Assembly: GCA_029879945.1 (NCBI GenBank)
Contig: JAOUPJ010000108.1
Span: forward strand, 1-10,700
Direction of reading: 5' to 3'
DNA: 10,700 nt
Source of the DNA: Gammaproteobacteria bacterium
Lineage (GTDB): Bacteria > Pseudomonadota > Gammaproteobacteria > S012-40
Position numbers and translations under genes: made by a program. Under the pieces are notes generated by a model. That model ran no database searches and was not told the DNA's origin. It saw nothing but the letters and a program-made list of their open reading frames with translations. Each line of letters begins with the position of its first letter. Positions within the stretch are counted from its first letter, which is position 1. Positions 1 to 7,091 of the stretch are shown here, piece by piece.

Positions 1-1940
1 ATAGCGGCGGAACATTTACTGACTTTGCATACCTGAACAATGGTGAGCTGACTGTACACAAAGTGCTGTCTACGCCATCGAATCCCGATCAGGCAATCTT
101 GCAGGGAATTGAGGATTTGGGGATCAGTCTCCAAGGCTTGCTAATCGTTCATGGTACGACCGTGGCGACCAATGCAGTTCTGGAACGAAAGGGCGCAAAG
201 ACCGTATACATAACGAACAAAGGCTTGGGTGATATTCTGACCATAGGCAGGCAGGCCCGCAAAGCATTGTATTCACTGCGGCCCATGATCTCGCCGCCAC
301 CCGTGCCCGCAGATCTGTGTTTGGAGATAGATCTTCGACATGACGCGCAGGGGAATTTGCTAAATGTTGCGGGAGATGGGCTATTTTCGGATCTAGTCGA
401 TAAAATCAAGGCATTGTCACCCTCGGCAGTTGCCATCAATCTACTTTACAGCTACCTGGAATCGAGTCACGAGAAGCAAATTGCTGAGCGCTTGCCAGAC
501 GGCATGTTTGTATCTTGTTCCAGCGAAGTCCTACAGGAATACAAAGAATACGAACGAGGAATAGCGACTTGGCTTAACGCCTACGTGGGGCCTTTACTAT
601 GTCATTATTTTTCGCGCCTGGTGGAGCGCACCCAACCAGCCAGCCTGAGCATCATGCAAAGCTCGGGTCAGACCATGGACGCCGGACAGGCGGGGAATAA
701 TGGTGTCAGGCTGTTATTGTCTGGACCGGCGGGTGGTTTAAGCGCCACCCGGCTATTGGTACAACAAACAGGGTGTAGCCGTTTACTCACTTTCGATATG
801 GGTGGTACGTCCACTGACGTGGCCCTAATCGACGGTGAGATAAGATTAAGCAGTAAAGGCCAGATATGTGGATTGCCCGTTTCCGTTCCCATGGTTGATA
901 TGCATACCATCGGCGCGGGTGGAGGGTCCATTGCCTCAGTGGATGCGGGTGGCATGCTCCAGGTCGGCCCGGAATCAGCGGGCGCTGACCCGGGCCCTGC
1001 CTGCTATGGAAAAGGGGGAACGGCGTTAACCGTGAGTGATGCGAACCTCTATCTAAAGCGAATAAGGGCAGATGCCTTTCTCGGTGGAACCATGAGTTTA
1101 GACAGTGAAGCCGCTCGTGTCGCAGTCGAGGCCCTGGCCGCATCACTGGGCGTTACTCCCGACGAGGCGGCGCATGGGGTAATACGCCTGGCCAATGAAC
1201 ATATGGGCCGCGCGCTCAAAGTCATTTCGGTGCAGCAAGGCTACGATCCGAGGGAGTTTACCCTGGTCTCGTTTGGCGGGGCAGGTGGGCTGCATGTCTG
1301 CGCCTTGGCCGACTTACTCGGGATGCGGCGGGCTATTATACCTGTCCACGCAGGGGTGTTTTCAGCGCTTGGTATGTTAGTTGCCCCTAAAGGAAGGGAA
1401 TTATCTAAAACTATCAATAAGTTAATAGGTGATTTCGATTTGCACCAGGTCAATCATCATTTTCAGTCTTTACTCCAGGAAGGCAGTGCTCAGCTGCTTT
1501 TGGAAGGGGTTAAGCCTAGTGAAATAGAGCATGTGTATAGTGTGGAACTGCGTTACCAGGGCCAATCGCATAATCTTCGTCTTGATTGGCAAGCTGAAAT
1601 CGAGCAAATGGAACGTTGTTTTCATGAGCTGCATGATGAAAAATACGGTCATAGACTAAATTACCCCGTTGAGCTGGTTAATTTGCGCGTGTCAGTCCGG
1701 GTAAAAAATAGAAATATTTTTATAAAACAGTTAGGTAAAAAGGATTTTGAGAATTGGTCCAGGGGGTTAGAAAAGGCAGACGAAACCCCCAGTATTGTTC
1801 GATCCGATCTTTTGGAAGGGCAGTGCCTAATCGGACCCGCTTTGGTGGTGGAAACTGTGGCCACCAGCTATATTGCCCAAGGGTGGCAATGTGTATGTGA
1901 CAAATACGGCAATCTCCTTTTGGAACGCGTGACTGGATAG
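1..1940 (+). CDS. Hydantoinase/oxoprolinase family protein, HyuA-type subunit (5' end outside window)
   Basis: This family covers N-methylhydantoinase A, 5-oxoprolinase and the acetone/acetophenone carboxylase subunits, which use ATP to open or carboxylate their substrates in the cytoplasm. The reading frame is open from base 3 and reads SGGTFTD at 3-23, the family's N-terminal phosphate-binding motif. The gene therefore starts upstream, and the GTG at 63 is an internal valine codon. Other family motifs are HGTTVATNAV (150-179), the second actin-like motif DMGGTSTD (795-818), GAGGGS (912-929) and the GPESAGADPGPACYG block (966-1010). The C-terminal GPALVVE...GWQ...YGNLLLE block is intact, so about 646 residues are visible and little is missing. 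A HyuB partner usually lies next to hyuA, but none follows; a lipoprotein gene starts on the next base. The substrate cannot be told from sequence. The family call is secure, while the exact activity is unknown. Confidence 0.93.
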   Translation, partial: SGGTFTDFAYLNNGELTVHKVLSTPSNPDQAILQGIEDLGISLQGLLIVHGTTVATNAVLERKGAKTVYITNKGLGDILTIGRQARKALYSLRPMISPPPVPADLCLEIDLRHDAQGNLLNVAGDGLFSDLVDKIKALSPSAVAINLLYSYLESSHEKQIAERLPDGMFVSCSSEVLQEYKEYERGIATWLNAYVGPLLCHYFSRLVERTQPASLSIMQSSGQTMDAGQAGNNGVRLLLSGPAGGLSATRLLVQQTGCSRLLTFDMGGTSTDVALIDGEIRLSSKGQICGLPVSVPMVDMHTIGAGGGSIASVDAGGMLQVGPESAGADPGPACYGKGGTALTVSDANLYLKRIRADAFLGGTMSLDSEAARVAVEALAASLGVTPDEAAHGVIRLANEHMGRALKVISVQQGYDPREFTLVSFGGAGGLHVCALADLLGMRRAIIPVHAGVFSALGMLVAPKGRELSKTINKLIGDFDLHQVNHHFQSLLQEGSAQLLLEGVKPSEIEHVYSVELRYQGQSHNLRLDWQAEIEQMERCFHELHDEKYGHRLNYPVELVNLRVSVRVKNRNIFIKQLGKKDFENWSRGLEKADETPSIVRSDLLEGQCLIGPALVVETVATSYIAQGWQCVCDKYGNLLLERVTG

Positions 1941-3410
1941 ATGATATATTCAACATCAGACTCAAAGCTTAGGTTGATTCACCTACTTTTCTGGGCAGTG
2001 CTACTGGTCGCCTGCGGTAGTGGGGAAAAATCGGAGGAAAGCAATCTATCGGTGAGCGTGACAGCCGTTAAATCCAGTTTCGTTGCGTTTCAAGATGGAG
2101 ACAATCCCTGGCGCGGTGTAACCGAATCTGAATCGAGCGACGGCTTCTTTACCCATTCTTTTGATGTTAGTAATCAAGTCGGTGATTATCGATTAATTCT
2201 GGTTTGTCCCTCAGAACACCGAACGCTGGCGCATCAAGTGTTTTTCTATGAATCGAATGTAAAAGAAATATCCAAGGTTTACAGAGACTGCAATAAAATT
2301 CAGGCCCGGCCTTCCACCGAAAGGCAAACCGTCTATGGTGAAGTAACAGGGGTAGATGTCGATAAGGGTGAAATCGCTTCTATTAACGTCCAAGATAGTC
2401 AGTCAACTGCGACTGAGGCATATGCCTTACGTATCCCAAAGCTTGAATCCGATGTGTTGGGATTGATGGGAGAACTAAGTGAAAGTGATAACTCAATCGC
2501 AGTGAAAAAATTCTATATTGCACGAAATTACGTGAGGACTACCGAGGCCAAAAGGGCTGAGAAAAAGGTCGAATTTGCAGATAAGACAGATAACGATAGC
2601 ATCAATTTAAGTATTTCATACGTCCCAAGAAACAGCCAACTCACTATTCCGGTCACGGTGCCGCAACTTGGCAATGCAGAGTCGTTTCGTGCTAAGTCAA
2701 CATTTATCAGCGAAAACGGTAGCCGTTTGACTCTCAACGAGAGCAACGGAAATCAAATTATATTTACGCCTTTGCCGGTTTATCGCTACCAAAGTCCGGA
2801 TCGTATCGCGGGTATTTCCCGAAATTTCCTGCATTCGAATGAAGGCCATGTTCTGGAAGCTGAGGTGCTAAATGAGGAAGGTAGCATCAAACGCAGTCGT
2901 AAAATCATGTTTACGGAACCTAAGAACAAACTCACGAAAGAATTGACTGCTCCTGAAAATCATAGTGTTTCTCCCGCCCTAGAAGTAGGAGGCAGTAAGG
3001 GCCCCCAGTTGAGTTTATTTCCGTACCAGGATTCTGCTTTGGGTAATGCAAAAATTTATGAAGCACGCCTGACCGGCACCATAGCCATTGACTCGGATAA
3101 AGTATCGGTCTCCGATCTTGTCACGCTTGACGTGGTCTGGAATGTCTTTATTTCATCCTCAAGGCTTAAGAAAGAAGATGATGGCATTAAATCATTTATT
3201 ATCCTACCCACATTGAATCATACGCCACGTTGGGATAGTACATGGGCTTTGTCAACTAAAAGCAATGTGGATGTAAAGCTCAGCGCATACGCTTCAAATT
3301 ATGATCCGAATATCTTGTTGCGATTTATTGAAGATTCTGTTTTTAAAGACGGTTTGGAAATCGCACAGGTGGTCGGAAAAAATAAATTCATTCCGGCGGC
3401 CACACCTTAA
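1941..3410 (+). CDS. Putative outer-membrane lipoprotein of unknown function
   Basis: I do not recognise a named family for this 489-residue protein. Residues 12-24 are hydrophobic and end in a lipobox, LVAC, with the lipidated cysteine at residue 25. Residue +2 is Gly rather than Asp, so the Lol pathway would probably send it to the outer membrane. Soon after comes VAFQDGDNPWRGV (48-60), which resembles a segment I associate with secreted beta-rich proteins of Gammaproteobacteria and Myxococcota; I could not verify this. Two cysteines, C89 and C117, could form a periplasmic disulfide. The rest looks like beta-strand-rich repeats with alternating polar and hydrophobic residues, and no catalytic motif is visible. 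The ATG follows the TAG of the hyuA-type gene with no gap, which suggests translational coupling, although no good Shine-Dalgarno sequence is present. Lipoprotein status is fairly sure; function is open. Confidence 0.85.
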   Translation: MIYSTSDSKLRLIHLLFWAVLLVACGSGEKSEESNLSVSVTAVKSSFVAFQDGDNPWRGVTESESSDGFFTHSFDVSNQVGDYRLILVCPSEHRTLAHQVFFYESNVKEISKVYRDCNKIQARPSTERQTVYGEVTGVDVDKGEIASINVQDSQSTATEAYALRIPKLESDVLGLMGELSESDNSIAVKKFYIARNYVRTTEAKRAEKKVEFADKTDNDSINLSISYVPRNSQLTIPVTVPQLGNAESFRAKSTFISENGSRLTLNESNGNQIIFTPLPVYRYQSPDRIAGISRNFLHSNEGHVLEAEVLNEEGSIKRSRKIMFTEPKNKLTKELTAPENHSVSPALEVGGSKGPQLSLFPYQDSALGNAKIYEARLTGTIAIDSDKVSVSDLVTLDVVWNVFISSSRLKKEDDGIKSFIILPTLNHTPRWDSTWALSTKSNVDVKLSAYASNYDPNILLRFIEDSVFKDGLEIAQVVGKNKFIPAATP

Positions 3411-3417
3411 ATAGTTG

Positions 3418-4488
3418 TTAGGTCTGACTCTGGAAGTTTGGCCCCTCCCCCTGTAAGCCATATAACAGACCTTGGAACATGATTTTTCCTGCTGTCATCG
3501 CAGGTATGGCAAGCAACATTCCTAAAAATCCAAACGACGCCCCAAACACTACTATACCAAGTAATACAACCAAGGGGTGCAAATTGACGGTTTGGGCGAT
3601 TACAGTGGGAACTATGAACAGATTATCTATTACTTGTACCAACAATATGACGCAGGGGATGCCCAGTAGTAGGACGGTGTCGAGTTCAGGTGAGGACAAG
3701 GTCACAACGAATGGAGGTATCAGAGAAAGTAGCGGGCCTACATACGGAATGAGATTTAGTAATCCGGTCAGAAGCCCAAAAAGCAACGCCATGTCCAGAC
3801 CTAAGAGAAGAAATCCGGCGGTAGCAATTACGGATATAATTGTGGACTGAAGCATGACTCCTCGCAGATAACGTTGCAGTTGTTTTCCTATTTTGTAGTA
3901 GATAAGCCATGCGAGTTCAAAGCCTTGATTAGGAATGAAGCCCATTAATTTGTTTCTGAGTTGTTGGAAATCCCTGAGCATGAAATAGGTGATGATGGGA
4001 ATCAGAAAAAGGGCCATGGCGGTTTGCATGAGCAGAGTGGCAGAGTTTAAGATTGTGTCTGTGCCCCACGATTGTGCGTTACTTAGCGAACTCTTCAATG
4101 TTGCTTCCGAATCAAAATGTTGTCCTGTTGTTTCAGCTAAACGTAAAGTGACTTGTTTTAGCCATATTAAAATTTGATTCCATAGGTTGGGTAGGCGAGT
4201 TTGTAGTTCACTGAGCTGGTCAATGAGCATTGGAATGACCAGAATCATGCTGGTAATGAGTACTGTTACCAATGCTGTGAGTATAAGTAGGATTGCCACC
4301 ACATCAGAAAATCCAATTGAAATTAACTTGTTTCTTAGCGGTTGCAGAAGTGCGTACAAAACAAAAGAAGCTAGAATGGGAAAAATGACGGGCTTAAACA
4401 ATACCATCAATAAAAAGGCAAACATGATTATGCCAGTTGAAACAAGCAGCGCCCGCAGAATTGGTCGTTCAAACAATACGCCAATCAT
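3418..4488 (-). CDS. AI-2E family transporter (UPF0118/PerM-type membrane permease)
   Basis: This 356-residue inner-membrane protein belongs to the AI-2E transporter family (PF01594), which includes PerM, YdiK and the AI-2 exporter TqsA, as well as some Na+/H+ antiporters. Hydrophobic segments lie at about 13-48, 62-90, 150-170, 212-262, 271-295 and 305-335. A soluble helical stretch at about 91-148 follows the first pairs, as is usual in the family. Diagnostic motifs are NLIPYVGP (245-252), the VNLHP segment (301-305) and the glycine-rich GASFGFLG (316-323). I chose the ATG at 4488 because it forms an ATGA overlap with the stop of the upstream gene and gives the normal family length. The frame stays open to 4599, but those extra 37 residues are polar, cysteine-rich and overlap the upstream gene. 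AI-2 itself is not a safe substrate prediction. The gene ends 7 bp from the convergent lipoprotein gene. Confidence 0.92.
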   Translation of the reverse strand: MIGVLFERPILRALLVSTGIIMFAFLLMVLFKPVIFPILASFVLYALLQPLRNKLISIGFSDVVAILLILTALVTVLITSMILVIPMLIDQLSELQTRLPNLWNQILIWLKQVTLRLAETTGQHFDSEATLKSSLSNAQSWGTDTILNSATLLMQTAMALFLIPIITYFMLRDFQQLRNKLMGFIPNQGFELAWLIYYKIGKQLQRYLRGVMLQSTIISVIATAGFLLLGLDMALLFGLLTGLLNLIPYVGPLLSLIPPFVVTLSSPELDTVLLLGIPCVILLVQVIDNLFIVPTVIAQTVNLHPLVVLLGIVVFGASFGFLGMLLAIPAMTAGKIMFQGLLYGLQGEGPNFQSQT

Positions 4489-4985
4489 CGAGATCGTCGC
4501 TGTGCCAAGAGTTGATTTGCATGAAGTAGCCGGTGAGCGAGTACACGGGCCAAATTTGTCGTGAGCTTGGAGGCATGGTGAGGAACACGCTGTGTCCATT
4601 CCTCGAGTTCTGGACGCAGGAAAAAGGCTAACTCACAGTTTGTCAGCGCTATTGCATCCGCAGTGCGACGCTCATCCAGGACCAGCGAGACTTCGCCAAA
4701 AAAATCACCTTCACTAAGCTGCGCAAGCACCGTTTTTTTTACTCTAATTTCAATTTCACCGCTGAGTATGATGGCGGCTCCAGCGCCTTGGTCACCGTTG
4801 TGAAAAATGTATTCATCGGCTTGAAAAGTTCTTAAGTGCATGTTTTTTGAAAGCTTTTCAATTTCTTTCAAAGGGATCCCGGAAAAAAACGGTGTTTTTG
4901 CCCACTTGCTGGCTACCTGTTGATGCCAGGCCACGGGCTTTCGAAATAGGGTGCCCCAAATGGATGAGGTGTTGGCTGTAGTCAT
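4485..4985 (-). CDS. Stand-alone cyclic nucleotide-binding domain protein
   Basis: This is a 166-residue soluble protein made almost only of one CNB domain (about residues 27-145). The phosphate-binding cassette reads GDFFGEVSL at 93-101, followed by ERRTADA at 105-111. Glu98 and Arg107, nine residues apart, match the ribose-binding Glu and phosphate-binding Arg of PKA-type and CRP-type domains. The beta-roll line ending in IILSGEIEI (72-80) is also typical. No helix-turn-helix follows, only a basic C-terminal helix (LARVLAHRLL... to QRRSR), so this is not a CRP/FNR transcription factor. It probably binds cAMP or cGMP in the cytoplasm and passes the signal to a partner. The AI-2E permease gene overlaps its stop by 4 bp, making that permease the natural candidate, though this is inference. 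The start at 4985 has only an A-rich leader and no clear Shine-Dalgarno sequence. Confidence 0.9.
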   Translation of the reverse strand: MTTANTSSIWGTLFRKPVAWHQQVASKWAKTPFFSGIPLKEIEKLSKNMHLRTFQADEYIFHNGDQGAGAAIILSGEIEIRVKKTVLAQLSEGDFFGEVSLVLDERRTADAIALTNCELAFFLRPELEEWTQRVPHHASKLTTNLARVLAHRLLHANQLLAQRRSR

Positions 4986-5109
4986 AGCATTTTTTTTCGA
5001 GACTGAATTGCTAATTTATCGGTGCTAAACGTAAAAAAATGAGAGCTTGTATAATTGGTATTTTGTGTTTTATTAGAGCAAGCAATTGTAACTGGCTGTA
5101 TTTATTGCA

Positions 5110-5138
5110 TTTAATAAAAAAATAATTATTCGTATAGA
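5110..5138 (+). promoter_or_regulatory. Candidate sigma-70 promoter for the histidine kinase gene
   Basis: A -35-like TTTAAT (5110-5115) and a -10-like TATAGA (5133-5138) are separated by exactly 17 bp. The -35 matches consensus at only three of six positions, so the call is weak in an AT-rich tract. It would give an untranslated leader of roughly 210 nt before the kinase ATG at 5353. Its best support is the inverted repeat placed right over the expected transcription start. Confidence 0.28.
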
Positions 5139-5161
5139 TTTCGCGAGAATATACGCGAAAT
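5138..5161. repeat. Perfect inverted repeat, likely operator
   Basis: ATTTCGCG (5138-5145) and CGCGAAAT (5154-5161) are perfect reverse complements around an 8-bp AT-rich spacer. The centre-to-centre distance is 16 bp, about 1.5 helical turns, within the range seen for dimeric regulators. The repeat overlaps the last base of the candidate -10 and the expected start site, where a repressor would act. It could also form a short hairpin, but the bases after it (TTAGTCTAG before the T run) are not a good terminator. The binding protein is unknown. Confidence 0.5.
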
Positions 5162-5352
5162 TAGTCTAGTTTTTAGCAGATTGGACGAAATATCTAGTAG
5201 TAGAAAACCAGATAAGAAAAGATAGATTACGCGCTCAAGCACGATTCGATAGGGTAGTTTCGAAAATACCGTCACCCTCGCCGACTTTCGTTTGGCGCGT
5301 AATAGGCGCGATGTTTACTGGGTTCAGCTATTGGTAGGTAACTCTTTATTTT

Positions 5353-7089
5353 ATGCTGAAAAAACTGAATATATTGGAAGCAGTAACACTTTTACTTACA
5401 CTGTTGTTGGTAGTGGTGCTGCTACAGAATAACAAAAAAGTTTTATCTAGTTTTGAGCTTGAAGAAAATGTTTTGTTCAAGACGCATGAGCTAATCTACA
5501 ATTTACATTCTTCTCAGAAATCACTTCATGAACTTGTCTTTTCTCTGCGCGTGGTAGATCCCGAAAAAGAAATATTCCAACACTATCGGGCTGCTGCAGA
5601 TTTTCCAAAAAACATTCGTGAGTTATTGGGATGGTCTAGCGCTTATGTTTTGGAAGAGGCTGAGCCTTCGTATCAGTTGCTGGCCACGCTGGAGATTGGA
5701 AACCTCGATGCCTTGTCCCGCGAGGTACTTTCGTCACAGGATAAAATCAAGGCCTACAACACGAAATTTTTGCCTGCATATGAAAACGTGATCAACATCA
5801 TTGAGGCCCATGAGCGAGCCATTACTTCCAGGTTAGGTGAACATAACAAGAACTTTTTCTCATTGAATCGACTATTTATTATTTCCCTAAGCACCTTGAT
5901 ATTTTTGTCACTTGTTATCGCGTTCAATTTCGCTCGTAAATACAGCCGAGAGGCTGAGAAGGTGACAGAACAAGATACGGCTTATAAAGCGATTTTTGAA
6001 AAGGCAGTTGATGGTATTTTGATTTTTGATGATGGAGGAACGGTCGTTGCCGCCAACAGCGCGATGGGAGACTTGCTGGGTTATGAGCCTGGGGAGTTGC
6101 TTGGGCTCGATATCAATGCGCTATTCAAGCCGCAATCGCCAACTACTTTGGAAGAAACAAATCGTGAGCTGTTTAACAAGATCAGCATTGGGCTGGATGT
6201 GACCGGGATTAGAAAAAATGACACAGAAGTACCTATGGAGATGAGTATTAGTCGTCAGCGCATAGGTGATGTGTTGCAGTACACGGCGATGATACGAGAT
6301 AGAACGACTCGCTTTATGGCGGAAAAAATGTTGAGAGAATCCAAGCAGGCGGTAGAGGAAAGTAATCGTATCAAGAGTGAGTTTCTGGCTACCATGAGTC
6401 ATGAAGTGAAAACGCCCATGAACGGAGTAATTGGTACGCTGAATTTGTTGGAAGATGCCCCCTTGAGCGGTGAATATCGGGTATATCTGGATACCGCAAT
6501 TCGATCGTCCGAAGCCATGATGACTTTATTGGATTCTATTTTGGCCTATAGCAAGATGGAATCGGGTCGAATGGAATTGGAGGAGTTGCCTTTTGATCTA
6601 AGACAATTAGCGCGCGATGTTGTAACTAATCTTCAGGTACAGCTGAATCCCGACAAGATTTCCTGCGAATCTGTGATCGATGATAATTTGCCTGAGTTAT
6701 TAATGATGGATCCGCTACGCATGCGTCAGGTGCTATCGAATTTAGCCGACAATGCCCGTAAATTCACTCCCAAAGGTAAAATCACGTTACAAATAAAGGC
6801 TGAAAATGTGCGAGCGGATTCTGTAAGAGTGATGTTTTCTATAATCGATACCGGTGTTGGTATTAGCGCAGACGAAATGGAGAGAATATTCAAGCCGTTC
6901 ACTCAGGCCGATAGTACCACCACACGGCGCTATGGTGGTACGGGATTAGGATTGTCCATCTGTAAGTGGATAGTAGAGCAGATGGGTGGCAGTATTGAAG
7001 TGAAGTCTGAAAAAAATCAGGGCACCACTTTCAGCTTTGCGCTGAACTTCCGGCTTCCTGACGAAAACTCAAAACAGCTGGTAGGTTAA
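5353..7089 (+). CDS. Membrane-bound PAS-domain sensor histidine kinase (orphan, no receiver)
   Basis: This 578-residue inner-membrane kinase would autophosphorylate on His and pass the phosphate to a response regulator. Domains in order are TM1 (about 8-25), a mostly helical extracytoplasmic sensor (about 26-172), TM2 (about 174-193), a PAS domain (about 208-318), HisKA with phospho-acceptor H350 in SHEVKTPMNG, and HATPase. The HATPase shows the N box (N463, N467), DTGVGIS (499-505), the F box around F513-F516 and GGTGLGLS (528-535). All catalytic residues I can check are present. No HAMP domain links TM2 to PAS, and no receiver or HPt follows. The ATMSHEVKTPMNG style of H-box is common in hybrid kinases, so a receiver may have been lost or may be encoded elsewhere. 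The sensor domain matches no family I know. A weak AGGTA lies 12-17 bases before the ATG. The gene ends 2 bp from the convergent SDR gene. Confidence 0.94.
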   Translation: MLKKLNILEAVTLLLTLLLVVVLLQNNKKVLSSFELEENVLFKTHELIYNLHSSQKSLHELVFSLRVVDPEKEIFQHYRAAADFPKNIRELLGWSSAYVLEEAEPSYQLLATLEIGNLDALSREVLSSQDKIKAYNTKFLPAYENVINIIEAHERAITSRLGEHNKNFFSLNRLFIISLSTLIFLSLVIAFNFARKYSREAEKVTEQDTAYKAIFEKAVDGILIFDDGGTVVAANSAMGDLLGYEPGELLGLDINALFKPQSPTTLEETNRELFNKISIGLDVTGIRKNDTEVPMEMSISRQRIGDVLQYTAMIRDRTTRFMAEKMLRESKQAVEESNRIKSEFLATMSHEVKTPMNGVIGTLNLLEDAPLSGEYRVYLDTAIRSSEAMMTLLDSILAYSKMESGRMELEELPFDLRQLARDVVTNLQVQLNPDKISCESVIDDNLPELLMMDPLRMRQVLSNLADNARKFTPKGKITLQIKAENVRADSVRVMFSIIDTGVGISADEMERIFKPFTQADSTTTRRYGGTGLGLSICKWIVEQMGGSIEVKSEKNQGTTFSFALNFRLPDENSKQLVG

Positions 7090-7091
7090 TT

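Larger units (their letters stand above)
4986..5352. other. Divergent intergenic control region between CNB gene and histidine kinase
   Basis: This 367-bp stretch has no convincing gene. It is AT-rich near the CNB gene and more GC-rich near the kinase. It must hold promoters for both divergent units. Features I can point to are a candidate plus-strand promoter (5110-5138), a perfect inverted repeat (5138-5161), a tandem GGCGCG pair (5294-5310) and a weak Shine-Dalgarno at 5336-5340 for the kinase. Short frames such as 5039-5125 lack ribosome sites and look like chance. I see no clear sigma-70 promoter on the minus strand. Confidence 0.6.

Noticed and set aside
787..1146. A 119-codon minus-strand frame inside the hyuA-type gene
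   Set aside because: It is opposite a strongly conserved coding region and its product is Arg/Pro/His-rich without any family motif.
3418..4488. Quorum-sensing AI-2 exporter
   Set aside because: The family name is historical; no luxS or lsr genes are present, and members transport varied substrates.
4489..4599. A 37-residue N-terminal extension of the AI-2E protein
   Set aside because: It overlaps the CNB gene in another frame, is polar and cysteine-rich, and exceeds the family length; ATG 4488 with an ATGA overlap fits better.
4988..5041. Inverted repeat CATTTTTTT...AAAAAAATG
   Set aside because: It is made of homopolymer runs in AT-rich DNA with a 36-bp spacer, which is expected by chance.
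5039..5125. A 28-codon plus-strand frame in the intergenic region
   Set aside because: There is no Shine-Dalgarno, it lies in AT-rich control DNA, and it shows no recognisable product; probably chance.
5311..5337. An 8-codon leader-like frame before the kinase
   Set aside because: It is too short, has no runs of one amino acid and no alternative hairpins to suggest attenuation.
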